Assembly: GCA_030267965.1 (NCBI GenBank)
Contig: BRYA01000310.1
Span: 164,763 to 228,762 of the forward strand
Direction: 5' to 3'
Length of the DNA stretch: 64,000 nt
From: Triparma columacea
Lineage: Eukaryota; Sar; Bolidophyceae; Parmales; Triparmaceae
Position numbers and translations under genes: made by a program. Shown piece by piece: positions 42,610-52,161 of this stretch. How positions within the stretch are numbered: the stretch's first letter is position 1; every line of letters begins with the position of its first letter. The notes beneath the pieces are model-generated. The model had not been told where the DNA came from. It searched no databases and saw only the letters and a program-made list of their open reading frames with translations.

Positions 42610-45163
42610 CAGGTTCATTTGGCACGAATATTGGATCATTGAGCTTCCGTGTGGGGAGTGCCCAGTCAAAACCCTGGATTATTATTTGTGCAAAGACGTC
42701 GTAAACTTGCCGAGGGTAATGCACGCCATCATAACTATCTGCGGCCTTGGGACTGGTTACAAGACTCGTGTCGAAGACGAGGTCCCACGACTCGTGAGCT
42801 AGGATCGACCTTTGATACGCCCGATAAACAGCGATCTGTTCCTCAGTCATATGCTCTCGTTTTTCTTCAGTTTGAAGGTTGACATCGTTAACAGTAGAAG
42901 GCATCAGCCACATAACGCCCGTACCCCTACTTCTTCGGTCACCATCAAGGAGAGAAACAACTTCGCTCAGGGTGTCCTTGTATCCTCCCTCCTCGTCAAA
43001 CTCGTCGTACTTGTGAAGGCAGTCCCACAACCCGTTGCCAACTATTAGCACATCCACAACATCAGAGATGAGGTCACTTGACGAGATGCTTGCCTTCAAA
43101 TCAGACACAAATGGAGCCCAATAGAAGACAAGCTTCAAGGTTCCCACTTCGACTTCAATATTTGAGTGCTTTTCGTAGGGCATGGGGACATTATATCCAA
43201 GGAGGCGAGCGAGCGAGAAGAAAGTTTCCCTAACCACTGAATCGCCGAGGAAGACTATTCTTCGACCTCCCGCTAGGGTCTTTTTTAGATCCTTGCTCGA
43301 CCTATGCACGAACCTGCAACGAGAAGAGGGAGGTTGGGCAGACCAACCCCAGCTCTGAAGAGAGTTGCACTGACTGAAGGAGCTGATCTTAGCGTCATGA
43401 TAGGAGATTCCCTTCATCGACTCAGAGCAACCATCGACGTTGACCCAAGCTCCCTCTGCGGCATGGATTTTGCATGAAGGTGGCAGTGCTGCAATGGAGG
43501 ACGCGGCTACGTTCTGGCTATAGTGATCGAAGCAGTTAATCGACAAGATAACAATCGTTGCAACAACGATTGCTGGAAGAAGCTTGACTGACGTTGATGG
43601 AGATTTCGGCGCAGTCACCACATTTGGCGCAGTTGCTGTTGCCCAAGGAGACTTCATCACATTTGATAGAGCGAAGTGAAGAAGGATGCCGAGCACCAGA
43701 GCGACCGAGCCTATAGCACCGGGAGACGACAAAATGGTTGAAAAGAATAACGACAGCACCACGGCTCCCGTGATCGCAGAGAGAGACCTGAGACAGAAAT
43801 TGAGGTCGTTGGGAAGGAGCATCCCCCTGATGTACATTGTCAAGGAGTAAACTCGCCTGCTCGCGAAGAAGTATATAATCGTGACAAACATGAAGTTGCA
43901 TTTTGGCCAGCCGGGCAATAACACGAGGAGTGACTTGGCATTGCTCGTCAGCCAGAGATGGTGCTGGAGGAGGTAGGTCTCCAGGGTTGTCTTGCCGATA
44001 GTGTGCAGCAAGTTCATCGAGCGCGAACGGAGCTTGGGGTGGATATTGCGGACAAAGATGTAGGTTATTAGGGGGATAAAGCCAAAGTAGCAGTTGGTAA
44101 GGTTGTACGCAAGCTTTTGCTCGCTGAAGGGGTTCCTCACCCACCACACAAAAGCGCACAACAGGGCCAAGAGAGTCGACAGTTTTATTATCCACTCCTT
44201 CATCGGAGGAAGGGCCTCGACTTTTCTTAGCCACAAGGATGTGACGGGGTAGTTTGCGGCAAATATCATACCCAGGAAGGTGGACCAGTGGTCAAGGGTA
44301 GTACGAAAGTACCACTCCCACATTTGCCCCCCAGTGGCGCCGACAGTGGGAGAAGTTGTAAGGAAGGAGTGAAGGGAGGAGAAGATGGGGGACGGCACGT
44401 CCCAGATGAAGAAGATTATCATGGCAAGGCAAAAGAGCTTTATTCGTAAGCCGTATTTGCTGTAGTTCATGTCTGACCTCACCCTCATGGCGAAGTAAAC
44501 CATGAAGAAGAAGAATGTGTGCAAGGGACAAATATAGTAGAGAATATAGGTGTTGTTCTGCGACAAGCATAGAAAGATCACGAGGAAATTGAGTCTCCAG
44601 AGCATCTGAATAACTCGGACGAGGGAATAGTCACTCTTGATGTAGAAGAAGGAAAAGTTACCGAAACCCGTCATCCAAACGTAGCACGTAATCATGATGC
44701 GGATCGCATTGTAGGTCTCCTCTGCATGGTAGTAATGATACAAAAGGAACATGAACTGCATCCACCCTTTCCACTCCTCAGTCTGATCACGGTTAAGAAT
44801 GGTGGAGTCTGGCTTGCCCCCTTGCTCCTGATTCGGCGAATTGTCCTGCAGGGTAAAATAGCCAATAGCAAAGAGTAATGCCGTCAGCAGAAAGAAGAAG
44901 TCACGATCATAAACTTTCTCCCCATGAGGAAATGGAGGGTGGTTCTCCGCGAGGTAACATATGAACAGAATTAAGCCGAATTCAGTAAGCTTCTTCAGTA
45001 ACATTCCCACAGAACTAGCTTCAAGCTTCAAAGGCCTCGATCTTACATTGTCAACGGCCGGGAGTTCTGTCCCTTGCTGAAAAACGACGAGGAGATTCAA
45101 GAGATGGCTCACAAAAATTGTCCCAAACAGGATTGCACAAGCCACGGGCGAGGAGAAGGGCAT
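42365..45163 (-). CDS. Cas1p/RWA-type O-acetyltransferase with C-terminal SGNH (PC-esterase) domain
   Basis: Single exon, 932 residues, ATG at 45163. The first 540 residues are polytopic, about a dozen hydrophobic helices. The signature EWKGWMQFMFLLYHYYHAEE, with MITCYVWMTGFGNFSFFY after it, begins near residue 128 and is diagnostic of the Cas1p (CASD1, plant RWA) family. After a linker, a second module has FLGDSVVRETF (Gly640-Asp641-Ser642, nucleophile Ser), VGNGLWDCLH and YDGVHYP (Asp812, His815), which are the SGNH/PC-esterase triad blocks. Finally comes another short helix. In CASD1 the SGNH domain precedes the membrane part; here the order is reversed. CASD1 adds acetyl groups to sialic acid in the Golgi and RWA acetylates plant wall polysaccharide, so glycan O-acetylation is the likely role. 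The stop is 82 bp from the convergent fusion gene. Confidence 0.92.
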   Translation of the reverse strand: MPFSSPVACAILFGTIFVSHLLNLLVVFQQGTELPAVDNVRSRPLKLEASSVGMLLKKLTEFGLILFICYLAENHPPFPHGEKVYDRDFFFLLTALLFAIGYFTLQDNSPNQEQGGKPDSTILNRDQTEEWKGWMQFMFLLYHYYHAEETYNAIRIMITCYVWMTGFGNFSFFYIKSDYSLVRVIQMLWRLNFLVIFLCLSQNNTYILYYICPLHTFFFFMVYFAMRVRSDMNYSKYGLRIKLFCLAMIIFFIWDVPSPIFSSLHSFLTTSPTVGATGGQMWEWYFRTTLDHWSTFLGMIFAANYPVTSLWLRKVEALPPMKEWIIKLSTLLALLCAFVWWVRNPFSEQKLAYNLTNCYFGFIPLITYIFVRNIHPKLRSRSMNLLHTIGKTTLETYLLQHHLWLTSNAKSLLVLLPGWPKCNFMFVTIIYFFASRRVYSLTMYIRGMLLPNDLNFCLRSLSAITGAVVLSLFFSTILSSPGAIGSVALVLGILLHFALSNVMKSPWATATAPNVVTAPKSPSTSVKLLPAIVVATIVILSINCFDHYSQNVAASSIAALPPSCKIHAAEGAWVNVDGCSESMKGISYHDAKISSFSQCNSLQSWGWSAQPPSSRCRFVHRSSKDLKKTLAGGRRIVFLGDSVVRETFFSLARLLGYNVPMPYEKHSNIEVEVGTLKLVFYWAPFVSDLKASISSSDLISDVVDVLIVGNGLWDCLHKYDEFDEEGGYKDTLSEVVSLLDGDRRSRGTGVMWLMPSTVNDVNLQTEEKREHMTEEQIAVYRAYQRSILAHESWDLVFDTSLVTSPKAADSYDGVHYPRQVYDVFAQIIIQGFDWALPTRKLNDPIFVPNEPGKMANPALGFFMLFLALVGLFTFDGYMGFALVPSLIVGGPNSHSLWEEAFGELHQKLGIITSPENDHVEMSRMEENEKLVP

Positions 45164-45379
45164 CTCGTTCAGATTCTATTCGAGAAGAAGATTGCAATGG
45201 GGCTCGATGTAACGACTGCGATATTATTTGTCCCCAGAAATTTCCATCTTTTTTTCTTAGGTGGAAAGTCAACCTCTCAAGCATCTTTGGCGCAATATTG
45301 GCGCTAAAATCAATAAACGGCAGAAATACTTTTATCCAACACCTACAGAGTGACATCTAAGCTTTATCTTGCAGATAAC

Positions 45380-46576
45380 ATGGTGAAAACTGAGGGCCTC
45401 CCCACGTTGTCTGACAAAAGCATCAATAAACAGGGTGGGAGGTCCGGCTTTGTCCCCCTCTATGCCGGTCTCACCGCTGGAAGCACTTCAACCTTCCTTT
45501 TGTACCCCCTCGAATTGATCAAAGTGAGGATGCAAGTCAATGAAACTTACAAGGCAGACTCTCGGTCGTCTCAATTTTTCACAGAACTGAGGACACTGGT
45601 AAACAACTTCGAGGCTTGTTCGGGGAAAAGACAGGGCATTTGGGGCGGCTTAAGCAAGTATCGTGCGCTGTATAATGGCCTCACTCCAAGTTTGGTGGGA
45701 AATGGAGTGAGTTGGGGGGGCTACTTTTTCGTTTACGAGGGCGTGAAAGAGAGGCTTTTGGATTATAAGCGAACAAGTGTAACACTGCATAGCCCTGGCA
45801 CCGACGTCCATTTGGATAGCCTAGATTTTATGGCATCAGCTTGTGTATCAGGCACTATCATGGTCCTTATGACCAACCCCATCTGGCTTGTTAAGACCAG
45901 GATTCAGCTGCAGTTGCCCACGACTTTGCCAAGTGCAGGATCAGGGTCCGCAGGCTCCGTGTCGGCAGGGTCCATGTCGACTGCGTCAGCTCCAACAGGA
46001 AGTTCGAATAGAAATTATAGTGGAATCTTCGATGGTGTCCAACAAATAGTCAAGGATGAAGGCTTGCTAGCGTTGTACAAGGGTGTGGGACCTGCACTCA
46101 TGCTCGTTAGCCACGGCGTCATACAATTTGCTGTGTACGAGAACCTGAAGAAGGCCTTTCCATCGTACTCGAAGAGGAAGGAAAGAGCGTCTGTATCTGT
46201 GACGGAGAAGCTTGTCGATTCATCGGGCTACCTTGTTATGGGGGCGGCCTCAAAAATGATAGCTAGCACGCTTACGTACCCAATTCAAGTCATCAAGTCA
46301 CGACTACAGCAGCGAAACGTGACCTTTGAGATCATACAGACAGACCAGTCGAGTCTGAAGACCCACAACAACGCGAACCCCCCCACTGGTAAAGTCGTCG
46401 AAGTCTCAAGGAACTACACGTCAGTGCTGTCTACCGTGAAGAGGATTTATGCAAACGAAGGCTTCCCAGGTTTCTTCAAGGGTTGCATCGCCAACGGTGC
46501 GAGGGTCGCTCCCAACGCCGCAATCACATTTGTAGTGTACGAAACTGCTGTTGACATGTGGGGGAAGAGTCCGTAA
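45380..46576 (+). CDS. Mitochondrial carrier family protein (SLC25, folate/FAD/NAD-type)
   Basis: Single coding exon, 398 residues from the ATG at 45380; a TTATCTTGCAG just before it looks like an acceptor for a 5' UTR intron, and the ORF upstream lacks an ATG. Three carrier repeats appear: GLTAGSTSTFLLYPLELIKVRMQ, NPIWLVKTRIQLQ and MIASTLTYPIQVIKSRLQ, each with the PxD/ExxK-like signature and GxxxG helices. The NPIW motif is typical of SLC25A32 and the NDT/FAD branch. Such proteins exchange folates, FAD or NAD across the inner mitochondrial membrane, though peroxisomal or plastid sites occur. A serine/glycine-rich insert (about residues 190-215) is unusual. It is divergent from the Cas1p-type gene with 216 bp between starts. 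Confidence 0.9.
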   Translation: MVKTEGLPTLSDKSINKQGGRSGFVPLYAGLTAGSTSTFLLYPLELIKVRMQVNETYKADSRSSQFFTELRTLVNNFEACSGKRQGIWGGLSKYRALYNGLTPSLVGNGVSWGGYFFVYEGVKERLLDYKRTSVTLHSPGTDVHLDSLDFMASACVSGTIMVLMTNPIWLVKTRIQLQLPTTLPSAGSGSAGSVSAGSMSTASAPTGSSNRNYSGIFDGVQQIVKDEGLLALYKGVGPALMLVSHGVIQFAVYENLKKAFPSYSKRKERASVSVTEKLVDSSGYLVMGAASKMIASTLTYPIQVIKSRLQQRNVTFEIIQTDQSSLKTHNNANPPTGKVVEVSRNYTSVLSTVKRIYANEGFPGFFKGCIANGARVAPNAAITFVVYETAVDMWGKSP

Positions 46577-46684
46577 GAAAAAGCCATCAGTCCAAAATCC
46601 AAAATGTCATATACCCAAACTTTTTATTGGGCCCTTTTTTGTGTCCGGGGCAAAGGTGGCCTTGGATAGCCTATTTTTTGTAAT

Positions 46685-46965
46685 ATGCCGAAACGTAAGC
46701 AATCCACAAGATCAAAAGGTATCACCGAAGCAGCAGCGACTGGGAGGTCTACCAGGGGGAATGGCAAGACGCCACTTGCTGTGCTTCCCGATCTACCCAT
46801 GAAATAATANNNNNNNNNNNNNNNNNNNNNNNNNNNATTGGTGAATTTGAAGAGGAATATGATGACTTCGACGTGCCCCATGACAAGACTGCCAAGAAGG
46901 ATGTATATATGACAGGGTGTTACCATAAAGTGGAGGTCACGCGACAGTACACAGTATTTTTTTGA
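46685..46965 (+). other. Short open frames around an assembly gap
   Basis: On the plus strand a 40-codon frame from the ATG at 46685 has a basic start (MPKRKQSTRSKG) and stops at 46807. After a 27-base N run a frame open from 46837 reads 42 codons of acidic, protein-like text (IGEFEEEYDDFDVPHDK) to a stop at 46963-46965. A small gene or mobile-element ORF broken by the gap is possible. No family is recognised. Confidence 0.35.
46810..46836. other. Assembly gap (27 N)
   Basis: The N run lies between two short plus-strand frames in the region between the mitochondrial carrier gene and the transposase-like fragment. Confidence 0.95.
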
Positions 46966-47013
46966 GACCTTGTGGGGTGAGTGGGAGGACAAAGTAATGT
47001 AAAGCAAAGTAAA

Positions 47014-47057
47014 GCATATACGACCGAATGTTTACGCATATACGACCGAGTGTTTAC
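47014..47057. repeat. Tandem repeat, two copies of 22 bp
   Basis: GCATATACGACCGA followed by ATGTTTAC or GTGTTTAC occurs twice head to tail, differing at one base. It lies near the 3' side of the transposase-like fragment. Confidence 0.7.
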
Positions 47058-47099
47058 CCGTGTGTACATAATATAAAGTTATAATAATATCAAGTATTT

Positions 47100-47822
47100 T
47101 TAGGTGTTTTATTGTTAAATCTTCCTCTTTTTCCCTCTGTTCCCATGTTAGGCTCCCTATGCCGCGAGATTATGAGTTCACAATGCTTGTCCCAATTCTC
47201 GGACTTCTCCTTGGTCTTCACGTACATCTTGAAGAGAACGGCGGGCTTTTGAAGGTCCAAGGAAGCCATACCAAAATAGCTAAAGTGTTTCGCCCCAGTT
47301 GATGGGACCGTTTCAGCAGAGGGAACGGGAGGCCTGGAGTGAAACGGCGGGTAGTAGGATATAGTTTGCCATAGTTCATTCCCGTCTGAGTGTAGAACTT
47401 CATCTTAGTGCGTGGGAGCCTGCGAATCATCATTTTGTACTCCTCTAGTTTGTCAGGTTGGAATTGGTGTATTTATCAGCCTCTCGAGGTTTGATCTTCA
47501 CAAACTTGCTACCGTGCCGGCTAAAGAAGGACTGCACACTAGATCTCGACATGAGACACCCCAAAGTGGCTAGCTCATAGGAGTATTGCCAGTCCCAAGC
47601 CACAGTGCCCGACTGCTGAAGCCGAATAAGGTGGGTACACGCCTCTGGAGTTAAAACTGTTGGGCGATCGACCGGTCTATCGACGTCTCTTTTCAGAATC
47701 TTCCTTATTTGACGTACATTGATACCAGTTTGGGCAGCAATTTCCTTGGGAGTCATGGTCGACGAAAGAGCTCTCACAAAATCATACTTCTGGTCGAAGG
47801 CAGGCGGAGTCATCTCAGTCAT
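47100..47822 (-). pseudogene. HTH transposase-like gene, broken into three frames
   Basis: From the ATG at 47822, 125 codons include a helix-turn-helix (TPKEIAAQTGINVRQIRKILKR) like the N-terminus of Tc1/mariner-type transposases, then a second helical region. The frame stops at 47445. The sequence continues in a second frame with DKLEEYKMMIRRLPRTKMKF and then in a third with HFSYFGMASLDLQKPAVLFKMYVKTKEK, which ends at about 47100. Either two frameshifts have broken the gene or undetected introns are present. The absence of a clear DDE/DDD signature leaves the family unsettled. It sits in the only region of the window with obvious mobile-element character. Confidence 0.5.
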
Positions 47823-48080
47823 CTGTATTATGAAGTGGGGGGAAGGGGTGGTTTTGACGGCGTCACTAGCAACAAAGTGGGTACAGGAGAATGAAAGTTA
47901 GGATTTTTTTTAGGAATTTTCAGAGCGACTCAAAAAAGGCCCAATAAAAAGTAAAGGGATACATTCCAAATTTTTTTTTCTACTGAACTCTTAATCACCT
48001 CTGACGAGCATTTGCATTTCCATATCTAAAACGCACAAGAAAGCAGGATATATACAAATCATACAAAAAACCACACCATC

Positions 48081-50430
48081 ATGGACGAAATCGACCAGAA
48101 TAAGGGTTATAAACTCCAAACTGAGATCGAGGAGATGCAGTCGAAAGTGACAACTTTAGTCAAAAACAGGGAAGTTTCCAGTAGTTCAAAGAGGGAGCTA
48201 GCGAAAATGACAAAGGAGTTCAGACAAAGCAACTCGGTATCGTTATCGAGCTTCAAGACATTGCTAAAAGCCTACCAGCGAGAAATTGATGCCCTTTCTC
48301 AGCGCTGTGGGGAAAGTGATGCGTTTTACATCGATTTGTATGAGAAAATGAAGGACAGGGAAGCTTCCAGGCTTCATCAATCCGGGGCCGGTGATGACAG
48401 TGATCTAGAGGCGACAAAGATCGAGTTGGATAGGGTAATCGGGGAGGGTGAGGGGATGATGGCTGAGATCGTTTCCCTGAAAGCGAGCCGAGAGGAGATA
48501 ACGGCGACTGCGAGGACGGAGATTGAAAGGTTGATTGGAGTGAGGGACGAGTTGGTGATTGATAATGATAAGTTGAAGCGCAAGATGAAGGAAATTTCGG
48601 TTGACACCGGGAAAGAAAAGGACGAGGAGATAGCAAGGTTGCAGAGGGAGGTGCTCGAGTACGAGGAGGAGTTCAAAGGCCTGAAAGACCAGGACCTAAC
48701 TATCAAGCAGTTGCAGAAGCAGATCAAGCAACAGAACGAGCAATATAACGTGGGAATCGAGAGGAGAATCAAGGAGGGCATCAAAGATGGACTCAATGAA
48801 TGGGACGAGAAGGTTAATGAAGTGATGGACAGAGAGGCAGAGTGGATGAGAAAGTGTGAGGCTTTGGAGCTGGCACTTCGAGCCGAGCGAGCAGGGAGGC
48901 AAGCCTCCGACTCAAACCTTGTCACCGGAATTCAGAATCAAGGGGACAGGGAGGAGACCTTTGAACAGCAGAAGAAGATTCTGCTGGGGGAAACAGAAAG
49001 ATTGATGGAGGAGCTGTACATGGTAGGAAGGGAAAGAGATGAACTAAAACTCAAACTTGAGGAAGTAGGAAAAGCTGCAGCAGACGTCGCCGATCCAGCA
49101 GGGACAACTCTTGGTGTCAACTTCGAGAATGAGAGAACCGCTCTGATGAACGAGATTGCAGAAGCGAATGGAACCTTGCAGCAAGTCAGGAAAGAGGGAA
49201 AAATAAGAGAAGAGGAGCTGGAAGTGAATGCAAAGGGTCTGAAGCTGGAATTGGATGTCGTAAGAAAGAGGGAGAGGGACGTAAGCGAGGAATTAGAATC
49301 TGTAAAGGGCGAGCTCAGGTTGCTGCCAAGCAAGGAAGAGGTCGAAAGGATGAGGAAAGAACTGAAAATTTTGAAGCAAGTAAATTTCAACGAAAACGGC
49401 GAGGATGGCGAGGGCAGCGAAGACAGAGGTGTTGAAAGTGTTCTCATGAAGAGACTGAGGAAAGTTGAGGGGGATCTAATAGGGGTCCAAAGAGAATCCA
49501 ACGAAAAGGACACGGAATTAGAAAAGCTCCTTGAAGGAACAAAGACGCTCGAGGAGGAGAACGAGAAGCTCGTTAAATTAGTTGAACGGCTCGAGGTAGA
49601 CGTGGTTGCCTTGCAGAAGGGGATGGCGACCGGTTCACTTGGAGGGGAAGGCAACGTTCTGAGGAGTATCTTGGAGAAAGAGAGTATGCCCAGGGCGACC
49701 CCTGTGAAAGTTGCGCCTTCTTCACCCCAGGGCGTAATTGGGTTGGGAGGGAGCGGAACAGTGTCTCCTGGTAACCAAATGACAGCTATCCTCATGGCCC
49801 AAAGAGATCGCTTGCAAGAAAAGGTGAGCTTGATAATTCATTGTTCCACTCCGCCCACCTGCAAATCTAACAGAAACGCCCACAAATCACTCGTTCGATT
49901 CATATCCCCTCTCCCTTTCGCCCCCCTTCCCTCTCCAGGTTTCCAGTCTCGAGCAAACAAGAGACAGCTTGAGGAAGGAACTCACCAGTGCGCTGAGGAA
50001 AAGCGAGAGCGTCGTTCATCAGAATCAAAAGCTTTACGAGCGCCTGCGATATGCTGGTGCAAGCGTCGGAGAGACAACAGATATTGGGGACGTCAGGGAC
50101 CTGGAGGAGGGCTTCGAGAAGAAGCACGACCCCTTCAAAGAATTCGCTCAGAGAGAAAAGAGGAGGAGGCTTGCAAAATTAGGTCCGGTAGAAACGATTG
50201 TTTACACGGTCGCAAGATTAGTCCTAGGAAACAAGACGGGGAGGAATGGACTTGTCATTTACTTCCTGTTATTGCACTTCCTCATCTTCATTACAACATA
50301 CCACTGGGCTCACGAAAAAAGTTGCGGTGGCCTGGATCTCCTACACCCTGACATTCACGATCATGAAACAATAACGCACATGCACGGGGGGGTTCCTGAA
50401 ATTGCTGAACACTTAAAACTGTCCAACTGA
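48081..50430 (+). CDS. Golgin CASP (CUX1-type Golgi coiled-coil protein)
   Basis: Two exons, 48081-49823 and 49939-50430 (donor AAG/GTGAGC, acceptor CTCTCCAG, phase 0), 744 residues. The N-terminal 580 residues are a long coiled coil with the CASP pattern KTLLKAYQREIDALSQRCGESDAFYIDLYEKM near residue 58. The second exon holds the CASP C-terminal block: LYERLRYA, DPFKEFAQREKRRRLAKLGPVE, a conserved LVLGNKTGRNG and then one membrane helix (VIYFLLLHFLIFITTY). CASP is a tail-anchored golgin acting in retrograde Golgi traffic. Its place beside the glycosyltransferase block may be chance. Frames read from the second exon in other phases are shadows. Confidence 0.92.
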
Positions 50431-50521
50431 AAAAGAATTGTCAAGGAAATCAATAACGATATACATTGTAATTAATTAAAAATACAACAAAGAAGGGCTC
50501 TCTCTCAGAGGTCCTCAAAAA

Positions 50522-51043
50522 ATGCTTTGCCTCCTTATTTTTGTTGCATCAACGAGTTGTATCTTGTCTTTCGGCTTACAGCTCAATCTACTACCGTTTT
50601 CACGCTCACATTACACGATTAGTCGAACTAATGGAATTATGAAAAGCCAAATGGACGATGCAATTATGCTCTCACAAGGCGAGGAGAAAGACGATCGCGT
50701 GATCACGTTTCGTCCAAACGCAGTTGCTCGTTTGAAGGATCTGGTGGACAAGAAGGGAGGGGAGGGAGAGGATTTTGTGCTGAGAATGGGGGTGAGGAGT
50801 GGGGGTTGCTCGGGGTTGAGTTATGTGATGGACTTTGTGTCAGCTGATGAGATTACCGAGGACGATGTGGTGGACTTGTATGACGAGTTACCTTCTTTGC
50901 GGTGCGTTGTCGATCCCAAGAGTATGCTATATCTTTTTGGCATGGAACTTGACTACAGTGACGAGTTGATTGGGGGTGGCTTTCAGTTCTTCAACCCCAA
51001 TGCTGAGGAGAGTTGCGGTTGTGGCAAGAGTTTCGGGGTGTAG
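50522..51043 (+). CDS. IscA/SufA-type Fe-S assembly protein, probably plastid-targeted
   Basis: Single exon, 173 residues. Residues about 60-173 are a full HesB/IscA domain: ITFRPNAVARLKDLVDKKG, RMGVRSGGCSGLSYVMDF with the first Cys, and the C-terminal ESCGCGKSF pair, so all three ligand cysteines are present. A-type carriers deliver iron-sulfur clusters to apoproteins. The N-terminus (MLCLLIFVASTSCILSFGLQ) is a signal peptide-like helix followed at once by Phe, then a serine-rich transit-like stretch, which is the bipartite form used for secondary red plastids; SufA is the plastid member in algae. A mitochondrial ISCA is the alternative. Its last 15 codons and the 3' flank are copied at 53510. 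Confidence 0.88.
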   Translation: MLCLLIFVASTSCILSFGLQLNLLPFSRSHYTISRTNGIMKSQMDDAIMLSQGEEKDDRVITFRPNAVARLKDLVDKKGGEGEDFVLRMGVRSGGCSGLSYVMDFVSADEITEDDVVDLYDELPSLRCVVDPKSMLYLFGMELDYSDELIGGGFQFFNPNAEESCGCGKSFGV

Positions 51044-51555
51044 TAGTCGTAGTAATAGTCGTTGTAGCTATTGTTGGGTTTAGGGTGAGAAAAGTGGAAT
51101 CACTTCTATTTTACTTGGCTTCCCCCCTTCCTCATCTCCCCCGCCTCCTCATGTTCCCCCCCTCCTCATGTCCCCCCCCTCCTCATGTCCCCCCCCTCCC
51201 TAAACGTTCACGTACCCAACAAGGAGCACCTTGAAGACTCTCTCGTCGGGTGCGCCTTCTGGCTTATACCCTCCCTTGCAAATAACACTTGCAAGGACTT
51301 TCGTCCACTTGCCAACTTCAATGCCACTGGAGTCAGGGCTGTCCTGTCCCTTGCAAATAACACTTGCAAGGACTTTCGTCCACTGGCCAACTTCAATGCC
51401 ACTGGAGTCAGGGCTGTCCTGTCCCTTGCAAATAACACTTGCAAGGACTTTCGTCCACTGGCCAACTTCAATGCCACTGGAGTTAGGGCTGTCCTGTCCT
51501 GGCTTCGGAGGCGGGTTGAATTTGAACGCTACACCCACCTCTTGGCCAGGCGACA
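50999..51555 (+). repeat. Segmental duplication, copy A (IscA end plus CFAP74 end)
   Basis: This 557-bp block matches 53510-53922 in the same orientation apart from two extra copies of a 75-bp unit. It covers the last codons of the IscA/SufA-type gene, its pyrimidine-rich 3' flank, and the reverse complement of the CFAP74-like gene 3' end. Here the Fe-S gene is intact and the ciliary gene is only a fragment; in the other copy the reverse is true. Confidence 0.9.
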
Positions 51556-51850
51556 CCTAGTCTTCTGCCTTGCTTGGGCTTTCTCCAGCGCATCCCTTTC
51601 GAATTTCGTCAGCTGTGACTTTGGGAATGTTCTTGCGACGACTTCGACGGTCCCAGGAGGGTTGCCCTGCTGCTGACACCAGTCGCTAACGCTGCGACTG
51701 ACTGCGATACTTGGTCAATTTGAGCTTCCTCCAGGCCCGTCTTGTTCATGATCGACAGAGCATCTTGACCTGGGGGCTGTGACTTGGGCTCCAGCAACCC
51801 GTCCAACCCTACGGTGTTCCCCTCCTCTCCAGCATCGTCATCTAGGGGGC
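51200..51850 (-). pseudogene. Truncated, rearranged CFAP74-like gene copy
   Basis: On the minus strand, 51556-51200 encodes the C-terminus of the CFAP74-like protein with an expanded 25-residue repeat (GQDSPDSSGIEVGQWTKVLASV...). Bases 51557-51850 match an internal exon region of the intact gene at about 57205-57493 with many substitutions. The roughly 3.3 kb that separates these parts in the intact gene is missing. No start and no joined frame span the two parts, so this is a decayed copy. Confidence 0.85.
51273..51497. repeat. Tandem repeat, three copies of a 75-bp unit
   Basis: Units start at 51273, 51348 and 51423 and are almost identical. Because 75 is a multiple of three, on the minus strand each encodes one more 25-residue copy of the segment GQDSPDSSGIEVGQW plus TKVLASVICK. 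The intact gene has a single copy of this unit (53789-53863). Confidence 0.95.
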
Positions 51851-52161
51851 CCCCGTGTCATTGCCATTGCAACCCCCCAAAATGACCATTTAAGACTCAC
51901 ATTCAATCCACCTCCATCAATGCCAGCCATATACAGAGGCGATACAAGTGATGAGCGCTGATGAGATAGGACCTGCGCACGAGGGGGTCAGCATGAGGGA
52001 ATGAGAAACATGGGGGACACGACAAGAAATATAGAAATATGGAAAATGAGGGCCACAAAGGGACCCACGTTGCTAAGTGACAACACTCACCCTAGTGACC
52101 TTGGGAATGCCAAAGCTGGTTTGCCGTCGTCACGAATAGTAAAGTGAGCAAGATCCGTAGC
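51851..52161. other. Spacer left of the third GT25-like gene
   Basis: About 310 bp with no recognisable gene or duplicate. It holds the end of the duplicated CFAP74 remnant on the left and presumably the promoter of the glycosyltransferase on the right. Confidence 0.45.

Noticed and set aside
43536..44570. Other minus-strand frames inside the Cas1p-type gene
   Set aside because: They are alternate frames of a clear 932-residue protein.
48253..49795. Serine-rich minus-strand frames (up to 285 codons)
   Set aside because: Antisense to the coiled-coil region of CASP; lysine/glutamate-rich coding regularly gives serine/leucine-rich shadows.
51185..51676. Plus-strand frame with three internal 25-residue repeats
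   Set aside because: The repeat belongs to the minus-strand CFAP74 fragment; the plus-strand translation has no homologous intact gene.
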